Source: Paraconiothyrium sp. Pb-2020 | Taxonomy: Eukaryota > Ascomycota > Dothideomycetes > Pleosporales > Didymosphaeriaceae | Assembly (NCBI GenBank): GCA_022419385.1 | Contig: JAJUBI010000004.1 | Span: 1,841,286 to 1,905,285 of the forward strand | Reading direction: 5' to 3' | DNA length: 64,000 nt | Part shown: one piece after another, positions 1-11,565 of the stretch | Numbering within the stretch: the stretch's first letter is position 1 | Layout: the number at the start of each line of letters is the position of its first letter | The notes under the pieces: generated by a model | Databases searched by the model: none | Told to the model about the DNA's origin: nothing | What the model saw: the letters and a program-made list of their open reading frames with translations, nothing else | Made by a program: the position numbers and the translations under genes

Positions 1-1993
1 CCCATAGCATGGTTATGCTCATCGCTTCGTTATCTCCTTTCGATCTTGCTAGATCATGCCGTTTCTTCTTTCACTCCTGCTCACACTATGCCAGCAATGC
101 CCACGCCCACAGCCGCCATGGCCCCCACCTTCCACTCCGGTCCTACGGTCCGGGCAGCGCCCTGTATCACTGTTCTCGTAACGCCCAACCGGCCCGTAAT
201 CGTTCCCATGCCTATCTCTCCCTCTCCTGGTAATGGAGCGGTTTCTGATAGTGGCTGGTTGTGGAGCGTGATCGTGTGAGGGAGCCATGTCCGAGACGTC
301 CCGATCCACGTCTCAAGCCATTGTACGGTGATAGATACTCCAGGTTCATGTTGCGAAGCCACCGCAGGTCCGTTAGTTGTCAGAGGCACGGCGGCGGGTG
401 GCGCGGGGGTACTTCAAGCGGTGCGGCGGTGCAACGCCAGGGAGGGATTGCTGGTAAGTTTGCAGAAGGGCTTGCTGGCACAGCTACTGCAGGTGCTATT
501 GCAGTGGGTAGAACGGCAGCGTTCGCTTCGACCGCTGGAACTGGCGCTGCTGGCGGAACATGTGGTGCTTGTCGCAGACTATGTCATCCTGTCAACGATC
601 ACCGCTTAACATCCTTTCGACCGACTCACTCGAGGGCCTTCGCGTTTGGACTGTCTAAAATTCGAGTTATTGCGGGGGCTCCAGAGCCTGGTACCGAACA
701 TCGACTCGTTAGGACGGTTGTAGCGGAAGCACATGTGAAGCGTATAGTTGCGGCGATTTCCATTGTTGCATTGATGGTAAGACATGATAGTAAAATTGCG
801 ATAATTGTTGGTGTTTGCATTTCTAAGGGCGCGGGCCCTTCAGAGGCTTGTTGCACGTTTTAGCGATGTTGCAAACGCAGGTATCCTAGCTTACCAATGG
901 ATGCAGCTGCCAAAAATCCAAGAGGTGCTGAAACCCCAGCCGGTGTATATACGTGTGTGCTATTCCGTCAAGCGCTGGCCATGAGTAGCAAAGCTGTACC
1001 TTTGCAGTCAAAAGGCGATACAAGCACTGTGCTTTAGGAACCCTCCGCTACCACAACCACGATTCGATCACCATGTACCGTGCTCAGGTCAGCTTGGACG
1101 CAATACAATGTAGACGGAAGATGCTATGAAAGCGCGATTGTAAAGAGCGATGACGTAAGGAGCGAGGTAACAGTGCTGATTGAGAGAGTGTGGTGAATGT
1201 AAGACATTCAAGGAAGCTAACCGTTGAGAGAGAGAGAGAGACCTGCGCGTACATTATTCATGGCTTGACGATGTTTCTTGTGGCAGGAGCTGTTGTGATT
1301 GTCCGGGCAGGTGGTAATGTGGAATGCAGAAGTGCGCTAAAGTAGGAAGCAAGGGATGTCCCTCCGTAGCAGCTCTTTCCTGTTATCGCTCGAGACGCTA
1401 TAGCACCCTTAGTTTGGAAGGTTTTGGAACTCATAACTTCTTAAGCACCGTGGCTGAAGCCAGCCCCCATATTATCGTTTATACAAAGTCATGGCCCACA
1501 ACCCATGTCGCTGGAGCATGGCCAGAACAGGATCAACTAAGACATCTACCTAGCTACTCGTTATTGATTATTGGTGCATACATTAACATAGATTATTAGA
1601 ATAGTTCCTATTGGATTCTTCCTATGTAGCACCCAATCTCACCTGTTCTGTTGCCAATCATACGTGTTCCGATATAGTGGCCGACACAAGAAACTGAACC
1701 AGCTCCCAGCCATTAAGAGATACGGGCGTCCATCTTTAGGTTATAATGTTTGTTATGTATCATAAAGTAGTCACCCTAGGCTGAAGTTCGCAATGGCATC
1801 TCCCCGTCCCAATATAACTACCATACTGGCCCAGCAAACGCACTTAGGCGGTCCTATTCGAACTATCCATTCCTTGGGTTGAACGTGTTAGAGTCTATTG
1901 GGTATCAAGAAAGTCTACTTGCGTACAAATCCCCCGATTGTACTTCGTATGACTACTTCCGGCACCCGAACATAATCATTCATGTGCGTACGA
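1..1993. other. No supportable gene (left-edge intergenic)
   Basis: Open frames of up to 200 codons occur on both strands in the first 900 bases, but none shows a recognisable domain, a convincing start, or splice sites joining it to another coding-like stretch. One minus-strand frame at about 380-600 is Ala/Pro-rich and could be a fragment of a low-complexity protein; I could not build a gene from it. Bases 1250-1990 are more AT-rich and hold the 3' flank of the serine hydrolase gene. Confidence 0.5.
1226..1241. repeat. (GA)8 microsatellite
   Basis: A perfect run of eight GA dinucleotides in non-coding sequence, read directly. No function is implied. Confidence 0.9.
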
Positions 1994-3977
1994 TCACGCC
2001 CCAGCGATTTTATTCGCAGCCCAGATATCCGGAAGGGCTGTGTAGACTAAAGAACTCCACTGCTCTTCCGAAATGAAGTCTCTCGAGTTGAGTATTACAG
2101 CCCAATCGTAGTTCTCTTCGCCCTCACTGCGCGCGTACGAGCGAGCGCCCGATACACTGCCGTCACGGGAGCTCATCCAATCGCGGCCCCCAATCGTCCA
2201 GACAGCTAAGAATGCGTTAGTCAACTAGGTCGGGCAGGGCTTTTGTGAATGAGAGATTACCCACCGTTCTTGCCGATGAACCTCGCAATCGTGCTCGCCG
2301 ACGCCCTCAACCCAAAAGACCCCACAGCTTCTTCCTTGATATCGCCATCTCCTCCCGCGGTATTCGGCACTAACACCTCCTCTTGAGGAAACAGGGGGCT
2401 GAAGTTGGTATATCTCGTCTCCTGAACGATGGGATCGTTAACATGCTTATCAGCAGCGGTGGCGAAGAGCTCGGCCTCGAGGCCGCTGGTCAAGACTCGC
2501 TCCCGTAGAAATTGAACGTATGGTGTCCTGTCAAGTTGGTGATCACGTAGCTCAGGAGCATTGTTCCAAAATTGGAGTAGGCGTAGCCGCCGTCGCCAGG
2601 GGTGAAGTCCAGAGGCCGGTCGACCATGTATTCAATCATGTCACGGAGGGTTTGGGGACTGGAGCTGTTCTTGGAGCGTGCCACTTCGCGGAACATGAAT
2701 CCGATATCCCCGGAGACGGCGCGGTCGTACCCAGCGGTGTGATGAACCAGGTGCTCAACGGTGATGTTGTTTGCGCGCTCGTCGGATGGCTTGTAACCTA
2801 GGAGTGGGTAAACTGTCGTCGTGAGGTTAAGAAGCCCGTCGTCGATGAGGCGCTGGGTGGCCGCATGGGTGAACATCTTGCTCACACTGCCGAGAAGCAT
2901 CTTGTCCGTGGGCTGCACGATTGCACGATCGCTTTCAGCTAAGGTGAAGGCACGTTCGCCGAGCAATGTTCCCTCGCGGGCAACTGCCACCTGTGCTTGC
3001 CGGATGCCGTTCCATTCCATCCAGTTACGCATAGTAGAATCGAGCGCCGAGGTAACGGCGTCATTATTTTCGAAGCCAATGACCTTCCCGTTGGCGTTCC
3101 AGTTCTGAGACAGGGGTGTGCTGTGCTCGGCAAATATAGCCGTGTAAACCACATCGTCGCCATCACCGCCGCCCTGAAGTTGGACCAGAGAGAGTCCCTT
3201 CTTCGCCTGCGTCTCAACTTCTGCCTTGAGCTGAGATCCCGTCAGGCCTACCTTTGACTCCCACATCCCGACACTGGTGTCCTCGAACAAGGATGAAACG
3301 AGGTGATCGTTGGTAACGTCAAGGTAAGTCGGCCTCCAAAAGCGCTTTTGTGTCTCTGCATTGTACGTCTTCTTGTAATCGAATACAACAGTATCTGTTT
3401 GGTAGTATGTCGATTGCTTTCTATTCCCGATGTTCTCATGCCCGAGTATACAGTACCGGCGGTTGGTGGGGGATCCATAGACGCTGACGCCCTTGACCAG
3501 TATGTTCAGATCCATAGTAGCGTTGGCATATGCGTATGGGGTATCCATACCACATTTCAGTCTTTCAGAGATATCAGCCTGCTCCATCACACCAGCGAAG
3601 ACGGCGCTTTCGACTGGTCCTGTGGCAGAGACATGTGTAGAGACGTAGCCCTTGTTCTTCCAAGATTCGTACCAAGAGTTGAAAGTGACCGCGTCAGCGC
3701 TCGCGATCGTCTCAAATTCTGGACCTTCAGCCTTGAACCAGATGGCTGCGTACTTCACGTCTGGAGGCACTCCGAAGACGCTCAGTGATCTGACGCGATA
3801 ACCTCCTGCTTTCAAGCTTTTGCTACGTTCTTCATGCTCTGCACTTGTGACGCCGTAATAAGTGCCGGAGTTTGTGCCGTTGTTACGCCTGGAAAGGTCA
3901 TTTCTCTCTTCGGATGGCAAGGACGAGGCCAAAGAGATCAATGGTAATAGATGCAGGAACGAGCGTGAAAACAGCAT
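1994..3977 (-). CDS. Secreted beta-lactamase-fold serine hydrolase, polyglycine-hydrolase-like, frameshifted
   Basis: The ATG at 3977-3975 opens with a signal peptide (MLFSRSFLHLLPLISLASS). Residues about 30-310 form a repeated module with elements such as GYRVRSLSVFG and YAAIWF, resembling the N-terminal domain of fungal polyglycine hydrolases. A class C beta-lactamase-type domain follows, with catalytic SVSK (SxxK), HHTAGYD and YSN (YxN). Exons are 3977-2265 and 2205-1994; the 59-nt intron 2206-2264 has a TTGACTAAC branch and rejoins a WTIGG-containing terminus. Near 2518-2522 the frame shifts by one missing base: the open frame ends at 2490, while the conserved continuation (VQFLRERVL, then TSGLEAELF) lies in another frame with no room for an intron. 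Allowing for that base the product would be 641 aa, close to the roughly 640 aa of characterised members. Known members are secreted proteases that cut polyglycine linkers of plant class IV chitinases; the same role here is inference. A TATATA lies at 4053-4058. It is either a pseudogene or carries a sequence error. Confidence 0.75.
2206..2264 (-). other. Intron of the serine hydrolase gene
   Basis: The donor GTGGGT follows AACG and the acceptor TTCTTAG precedes CTGTCTGG. Removal restores an Asn-Ala-Val-Trp junction. The branch site CTAAC sits about 14 nt before the acceptor. Confidence 0.8.
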
Positions 3978-5371
3978 TATGCCCAAATTTACAAAGATTT
4001 ACACGAAGGAACGAATGTGATGGCACTATATGACTTGTGCGCAGAGCATCGATATATAGGGCACCCTGACCTGTGCTGCAAAGATCTCCAGATTCCTGGG
4101 CATGAGAATTTGGCGAGATGATGCTCAATGCAGGTGGAGTGGGCCTCGGCAGCTCGGTCGAACTATTGTTTGTCAAGGATAAGCTGAAAGATCACCTCCT
4201 ATTTTAAGTCTCGACTCTGAAGACATGGAGATGTTGAGAGATCATGGCGCCGACCTCTACGCAAACTTTAAGGCCCAGTGATGTCCTGTTGCCCTGCAGA
4301 AGAGTAGACATCATACCGTATCAATGAACTCTCGATGATGTTGGGACGGCTGGGAGGCACTAAACGGTCGGGCCGCTCGGAGATGGGCTGTACTTTGAAA
4401 CAAAAGTCGTCTATTCAGGGACAGAAGGCTATTTAAGCCCAACGCAGGTCCTCACGTGGTCTGTTGAGGATTGAAACATGATCTGCCTCTTGGCGATAAT
4501 CGACCCCGAGTAATCCCAAGCTAATAATGAGCACGCGCCTCTAATAATTTTATTGACCAGGTGAAGTCATATGTTTTGCGATACATCTGATTCCAGGTCA
4601 TGATCTGCAGCCAAGGGACTTGAGATGCGACCCAAAATAGGGATGGCGACAGTGGGGAGTTTGCAGAAGAAAGTGCACCTCGACAGCCATCTTCATATTG
4701 GTGATCCCATCACCAGCCTTGCAGCTATCCATGGCTCGTAACGACCGGCGTCTACGCACGTCCTTTGATGATCGAACGCCCAGCATGTCATTGCTGTTCA
4801 AGCGCTCAACAGTAACAGCGTAGCGGACGTCGCTCCATGCCGGCTACCGCGCCTTCCGAACCACGTTACTCGCGTTCCTACTCGGTACCCCGCATTTGTC
4901 AATGTCGCCTAGGTACGAAAGCTTCAATGTTGTTGATGGTGTTTATACAGATGTATTGTAACGGCTATTCTACTTTTCGCCAATTCATGTACCCCCGACA
5001 TCCAAAAGCCACTTAGCTGGCCAGAAAGTGGTATTGATATTTTAAGTAAGCTTGATAACATATGCGTGACTAAACCTACCGGACAGGAAGAGAGAAGTGA
5101 AAAAGTCCGGAAGCCTCGCGATGGACGAGCCTGAGTGGAACAGGTGTAAATACAAGAAGCGAAGCCTAGTAAACACTACTCAAGGAGGAAGTAAAGGTAA
5201 TGGTCCGGCATAAGAGCAGCGATGGGATATCTTGCGCTCAGGAGAAGGTGTGATGTTAATAATGAACTTGCACAAACGCCGCATCTCCTCGTGCTAAATC
5301 GTGTAAAGAATTGGGAATGAGTGGAAGGCCGTGCGTGTCATTTTGACGCCTGGGCGCGAAGCCATTAGCGC
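3978..5371. promoter_or_regulatory. Promoter of the serine hydrolase; remainder without gene
   Basis: This holds the upstream region of the minus-strand serine hydrolase, with TATATA at 4053-4058 about 75 bp before its ATG, and the 3' flank of the GH16 gene. No open frame here resembles a protein. The stretch 4900-5100 is AT-rich. Confidence 0.45.
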
Positions 5372-6629
5372 TCAGAAGAACGACTGCAGTAATGCCCAGC
5401 TCAAGAGACTGAAAATGATCGAGATATAAGTGGTGTGTACGCTGAAGAGCCTCCTGGCATCGTTGCCGTTCGTTGTGTGATAAATGGTCTGTCCAGGTGT
5501 TTTGCCTTCCTCCTGTGAAAAGAAGTACGTCTTAGCATCGTTGCCGTCAGGCGCCACAGTCTGCGCTGGTACTGAGCACACCTTTATAGGATCAAAGTTC
5601 GGGCACTGCTTCCTGTGTTTGTCGTTTCGTGCCAGGTCAGTCGAATTGAAATACGCCTTGACGTACGATACAGTCATCGACGTATCCTGCCCCGGTGGTC
5701 CTGCCGACCATAAAGGGTCGCCATTGCTCCAGTGGTTCATGAACAAATGTCCGGGTGCGCTTGGAATGTTCTGGGTCATCTCGTGCACGACCCGGCCGTC
5801 GACGTAGAAGATGACACTGCCGGGCGTCCAGTCAAAGCGGTACTCGTGGAACTTCTCGTCTGGTCGAAATGGAAGATGTTGGGCCTGATATCCGGCTGTG
5901 CTGGACGCATCGTAGCCGTTTCGTACAGATTGAGGAGATTGCAGCACAAGTTGGACCGTTCCTTGGGATTGGTTGAACTGCTTGGAGAGGAATTCCATGT
6001 CGATCTCTTGCGAGTTGTTGTAGAACTGTGGCAGTCAGCGAAACCATCCATAATTCCGCCGCGAAGATGTTCCGCACCCAGAAAAAGGCGCCGCATGTCC
6101 CGCTCGTTGCTGAAAGCTTCATGCCAATGCGATAGCTACCGTAGAGCGTGTCATTGCGCACTGTAGCCAATTCTGCACTGCTTATGAGCCCATGCGAATG
6201 GTCACTGCGAACCCACAGCTTCAATCCTGCGTCACCGCCATTAACCGAATCACCAGACCATGCCTGTCCGTTTTTCAACGGGTTCAGCTCTGCATTCGCG
6301 ACATCGAAACCTTTGCCATATGGTCCTCGCGCATCCTTGGCCGAGACATTGTACGCTTGTGGCTGCCAACCGAACGTTGTGATGTTGTCGCCGCTGGTAT
6401 GTAGAAAGTCATTTTCCATAAGATCAGTGAAGACTTCAGTTGTCGTGCTGTTGGCTCCATCGAGGGAGTAGCCGCACTCGCAGTCGGCATTGGCTGGAGG
6501 CGCGTTAGCGCCGAAGGATTGCGGTAGATTGCATCGCTTGCGAGAATGCTGGGATAAACACGTACCGAACCGAGACATTGTGAGAGCTAACCATGGTAAT
6601 GCGGCAAAGGCGCCACGAAGTGTAAACAT
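5372..6629 (-). CDS. GH16 endo-beta-glucanase-like glycoside hydrolase, probably GPI-anchored
   Basis: Exons 6629-6566, 6493-6078 and 6025-5372 give 377 aa. The signal peptide (MFTLRGAFAALPWLALTMS) leads, after removal of a 72-nt intron with a GCTAACGC branch, straight into the conserved CECGYSLDG start of the mature enzyme. The GH16 catalytic signature EIDME (E167, D169, E171) sits just after the second intron (6026-6077), followed by the family blocks EFLSKQF, FHEYRFDW and HWSNGDPLWSAGPP. The last 20 residues are hydrophobic, suggesting a GPI signal. GH16 enzymes cut beta-1,3 or mixed beta-1,3/1,4-glucans or remodel cell-wall glucan; the substrate cannot be fixed here. The first intron is a multiple of three without stops, so an unspliced form would still be translated. 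Confidence 0.88.
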
Positions 6630-7937
6630 TGCGCGAAGACGTTGTGGTCGTGAGCGTGTAGAAGGTGAAAAGATTACTAACAAAGGGTCAAAAGAGCGAC
6701 AGAGAGGGCGAAGGCGATCAAGGAGTCGAGGCGACTCAAGTATCAGAGCCAGCGAGGAGGTCAGGAGGGGCAGGTATCTGGGGAAGAAGGCAAGTAGGTC
6801 AACCCTCCTTCTCCAGCGTGGCAGCGGATCCAACCTGCCCAAACAGACAGCAGTCCCTCTAGGCCAGGAGAAAGCACGGTCCTGTCTTCCTAGAGCCAGG
6901 GGCGATTTTGCAAAGCAAACAGGCAGAACAACTAGAAGCTGATAGTGCCAGAGGTCGCCGAGTGAAAACGTGTGCGGGCAATAGCGGAGACCTGACGGAT
7001 GACACTGAGTTGTCAGTGCGCACCCGCCTGTCAAACCCAAGAGGCGGGAGGAAGGCGGCAGCCCTACACCTGTTTGGTGGTGCTGCAATGCAGAGCCTCC
7101 AGTCCACCGAGCGGGCCAGGCAACAGACGTTGTGCAACCAGCACTCCCTTTTGCATACTCCTGTATCCCTCGCCAGCGACCGGGAAGGTGGTCGTGTGAT
7201 GCGGGGACAATGCATTCGGACAGCTCCCAATGCTCGCCGCAAGGGACTCTGGGCTGTTTTAAACCCCACTTGCTGGAAACGAAGGGAAATATCTTGGTGA
7301 TGATGTTGGGACGTGCTTTGGCCGTGCAACGTTGGCAGTGTGGACGTTCTATAATTTTCTGGACGCGACCCCGACCTCGCGGACTTCAACGCGGCGCCGC
7401 ACGAGAAAGGCTGGCAAAGATCAAGCATAGACGGATGTCCACCATAGACTGCGTGCATAACAGACTTGTGACGATGGCGTTCGCGCGTGTACTGACTCCG
7501 CCTCCGCTCTTTGGCTTGCAGACGTTGTGTCCCTGTCCCTCGGACCACCTGGGAGACGAGCGAATCACCAATCACCGAATCCCATGCACTCCAGCAACGC
7601 CCAGCCCTGTCCGGCGGCGCCCTTTTGGCACCGTGCCAACAACGACGAATACACCGAGATCATGATCCAATAGTCAAAGCATCGACATCTCGCTTCATTG
7701 ATTACAGAGATAGCAGGTAAACAAGCAGTCCATAGAAAGCCCCTCTGCCGGATCTTTCCGAAACCTAGCGCTGAACATAAAAACTGATATTCGCAGTGCT
7801 TCGTCACATGTCCGTCGTAGCTTGTTCCAAGCTTGCCTAAAGAATGCCTCGTAATGCGCGCCTCGGGAAATTGTGTCCTTAAAAACACAAAAATGGTGTC
7901 GTTCATGCCCTGGTAACGCCAAGTCGAGGTCGTGTCA
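6630..7937. other. Intergenic: GH16 promoter and RasGEF 3' flank
   Basis: Both neighbours are on the minus strand. Open frames of up to 238 codons occur on both strands at 6859-7665, but they overlap one another, are rich in Arg, Ser, Pro and Cys, and show no domain. I treat them as chance frames in GC-rich DNA. Confidence 0.45.
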
Positions 7938-10900
7938 TCAAACAATGTCAAATGCGTTTGTGTGGGTATCATCACAGAATCCAGACTCAGAGAGAAGCCT
8001 ATTAAGCTGTCAATCCACTGAAAACTGCAGTTTAGACCATGTCATGACTGACCTTGCAATCTTCTCGTCTTCACGCTCTCGGGGTTCAACCTGTAGACTC
8101 GTCTCGTACATCGTGCACGTCACCCGCCGAGTTCATGTTGGTCAATATGTAATCTTGCAATTCTGGAACAGGCTGCAACGGGTATGGGACGTTCTGGTAC
8201 TGCTGGATGTCGCGGATCACTTCGGCAGTCTTCGCACGTTTGGCGAAGTTGATGAGATTGGTCTTCTTGATCAAGGAAGGGATACCATCCTCGATGAACG
8301 TCAAATCGGTAAGGTACACACCTAGGCTATTAGCAAGGGTTTAGGGATAACGAATTGAAACAAGCATACCGAAGAATGGAATACACGGCGGATTCGCCTT
8401 GTGCAGTGTTTCTCGATAGTCTGTGAAGTTTTTGGTACTACCCATGAGCTTCCGCATATTCTCCAAGGTGGTCATCGATCGCGCGTTCACAGCTTGCCAC
8501 GTCCGGTTAAGCCGAGCAATGGGAGCCGTGCCGAGGGCAGAAATGATCGAGGTTAGAGTCGAAAAATTGTTTAGCAGCCGACATTTTTCTGCCACGTTCA
8601 CGAAATGCTTGATGACGATCACTCTTCGCTTGACGTCTTGTTGAGTCAAGATCATCTGCGCAACCCAATTCGTCAACTGATTCGAGTGAAGAATCAGTGC
8701 TTTCACGTTCGAGGCCGGATCAGGTTCGCCGGGCGCCAACTTCTTCTGCCAAGTCTTGTTGAGACACTCGGTAGGACGAATTTTGCCGTAGAGTCGCGAT
8801 TCGATAATGGTCAATTGCCGAGCGAACTCTGTAGGGTCAATGTCAAGGAACTTCAGCTTCTTCATGTGCTTGGGCAATATTGGCTGTGGTGTCTGAGCAT
8901 TGAGAGTGAGAACCATGCGTTTCGTCGGCATATCGGGACCTCGTGATCGTTGTTCGACCGACGTCATCAATGGAGCAGCACCAGGAGTACTGGTGGTTGC
9001 AACATGATCCTTAGCGAAGTTATACACCCTCTGAATTAGAATCCTTGCCTCTTCGTCATTGCCTTCCATCCAGTAGTTGTCAAACCAACTCTTGAGAATG
9101 TTTACCACGCGGAAACGGATCGGCTTCTGCTTCTTGTCGACCCAAGTCTGGTAGTCCTCCTTTGCAAGACCGTACGGCGGCTGAATGCTCCATCTTTTGA
9201 CGAGCATCTCGAAGAGCTCTGAAGCAGTTGTGAAAGAACGGTAAGTGAGAAGAAAGGTATTGTTGAACGCAGGGTCCAGTCGATCGTGTCGCGTCAGCTG
9301 TTCTACAAGACCCTGGAGCGTACCTCCACGAAGCTGCGGTGGGTTTGTCTTGTGATCGTAGGATATTTCGCCCTCGTGGTCGAGCTTGAGAAATTCGGGC
9401 ACCTCTTCAACCGTTGTTTGAGGAATATTGGGCACTTCTCCGAAGAAGTCTTTGATCTTCTTGCTGCTATTGGCTGTGCGAATTGGTTCCACCACTTTGT
9501 CTTCAAGTGACGTTCCCTCGCTATACGTATGGGATTGCGGCACGTCTTTCAAAAGTGGTCTTGAGCTGCCTGGGCCTCCAAGGGCGTGTGAGCTCCCTAC
9601 TTCGGTGTCCGTATTTCGTCGTGGGTCATTGCGCACTGCAATGTCACCTAAGGGTACAGCTTCTGACAAGTGCTGTAGTAGACCGTATTGTTGCACAATA
9701 CTGGTTTCCAGATCGCGCGAAACAGATCGACAGCTGTTGATCCTTTCTTCCAGGGACTCGCAACGATTCTCGGCCCATTCATCGGCTAATGGGGCAGCGA
9801 CACCTTGGCAGGTAATGACCAACTCTGAAACCAAGTCATAGACCTTTTGCTTTTGTATGCTGAACTCGCCTAATTGTTGCCCTTGCAGGGTCGAGCTGAG
9901 GGCAGAGAGATTGATGGACTCGATCGTGGATATCCAGGGACGGCAAACATCCAGAACTTTCCCGGCAGCATTGCAGACGCTGTCGCCTATGATTTGATGT
10001 CTGTATGGCGTCACAATCTTATCGCGAACGACCAGCTGCTCATCCAGCCTTCGAATGCTAGAGACGATCAACCGCTTGAGATCTTCCAGACGCTCTAGCA
10101 CACGAGAGTCAAGTTTCACGGTAGGCTCGACCATCGGTTCGTAGTCTTCTTGGTCGATGAATGAGGTTGGACCCGAATTATTCCGGACGTCAACGCCATT
10201 ATTGTGCCAATTGCCACCTGCGGAATTACCAACCACGAACCCAGGAACGAGGCGAGGAATATCTTCCCCGCGTTGTTGTCTAGCGACCTCAACAAAGCCA
10301 TATACACCATTGAGAACGCCATCGGCCTCTTTGAGACACTTCGAATATGAATCCGGTGGAGGGAAGTCGGCAGCAGCGATGTGGGATGACAGGACTAGTT
10401 TTGAGAACCTGGACATAGTCTCGCGGAAGTGGGGATAGAGAGCTTTGTTGGTTGAAATAATGGAGGGGTTACCGGAGTGATTGTCCGTTGTTCCAGAGCC
10501 AGCGGCAAGAATCAACCGCAAGTGGTCAGAGATATCTTCTGCACGCTTTACGAACTCGGAGCGATCGCTGTTGTTGATCGCCTGTCGATAGCGTTCAATG
10601 GCTCGGCGCATGTCCTCAACCATGCGGTTCCATGTGAGAGGTATGGGATTAACATCATCGTAAAACTTTCGAGAAGAGGTAGACGTCATGGGTGGGCCAC
10701 CCGTTGGGTTGTTAGCAAACGAGGTGGCAGTGGTTCCAAGAGGGGGGATGCTGGCGATTGAAAAGCTCGTACCATTTGCATCCATCGACCGGTCGAAGGA
10801 AGGATGTTGGTTCATGGAATCCATTGACGTCGCAGGCGAGACGCCGTCCGAGAGCCTCTTGCGCCCGGGCTAAGGGAAAGTGTCAGTAAATACTTCGAAT

Positions 10901-11565
10901 GGGTCTGACTGCGCTGAGCTTACCAAAGAGCTGTGCGAGCCCATCATGCCCGGACCTTCGAAGTCCGAAGCTGAATTTTCATCGTCTGTATCCTCCACAT
11001 TATAGCCCGAAGCCAGTAATTCTGCGGGTGGCCTCGAGGAGTCTGGTATAAAGACGTTCACGCGATCGCGGGGACCGTTTTCGTTGGCTGAGGGTGTTTC
11101 GAGGGGCAGTTCCATGGTGCTCACGCCAGTCAGAGTGTTGAAGTAGAACAGACGGCCGTCGGAGGTTGCCTGTGGTATCCAAAAAGCTGCCTCTTCCTCT
11201 TTGCTGTTCTCGTTGCCATTGCGCTCGATGGGCAGGATCGTGTCGTTGCCGTTGATCGACTCGGTGTCAGAATTGGTGTAGTCGGTGCCGCCTAGGTCGG
11301 ACTGCGTGTCGTCGTCGACATCTCCACCGTTCCGATCGTCTTGCACGTCGTCGTCGGCGCGGGTGACGACCGCACAGTAGTTGCTCGGAAACCAACCGCG
11401 AACGCCGTTGATCACCCCGTCCCACCAGCCACTCTCCAGCTGCGTTATGACCTGGATAATGTCGCCCTGCCGGAAACTCAAGCTCGTGCGATCGTCGGCG
11501 TCGTAGTCGTAGAGGGCGCGCACGAACATACTCCCAGGCGGAGGCACTGTGCCGTTGAACGCCAT
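7938..11565 (-). CDS. CDC25: Ras guanine-nucleotide exchange factor with SH3 domain (Cdc25-like); C-terminus frameshifted
   Basis: This exchange factor would load GTP onto Ras upstream of cAMP/PKA and MAPK signalling. Exons are 11565-10924, 10869-8370 and 8321 onward. An SH3 domain (aa 12-68; ALYDYDADD, GWWDG, GWFPSNY) is followed by a WW-like patch (aa 124-152), an acidic/Ser linker, a RasGEF-N domain (aa ~725-850) and the catalytic RasGEF domain (aa ~885-1115; NFSTLTSIISAL, NPPCIPFFGVYLTDLTF). Introns 10870-10923 and 8322-8369 are canonical. The frame stops at 8086 after GDVHD, giving 1125 aa, but the usual ending (SLQVEPREREDEKIA, then LLSESGF across a 54-nt intron at 7999-8052) lies just downstream in another frame, stopping at 7938. 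A two-base deletion near 8108-8114 explains this. The catalytic core is intact, so a truncated but working protein is possible. Confidence 0.9.

Noticed and set aside
261..863. 200-codon plus-strand frame near the left edge
   Set aside because: Arg/Gly/Ala-rich with no domain; other strands show equally open frames.
3303..3788. 161-codon plus-strand frame inside the serine hydrolase
   Set aside because: Antisense shadow of a well-supported coding exon.
6859..7575. 238-codon minus-strand open frame between GH16 and RasGEF
   Set aside because: Arg/Ser/Cys-rich composition and competing frames on the other strand; best seen as chance.
8095..8113. GT..AG pair of 19 nt that would restore the RasGEF frame
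   Set aside because: Far below any workable intron length; a two-base deletion is the simpler reading.
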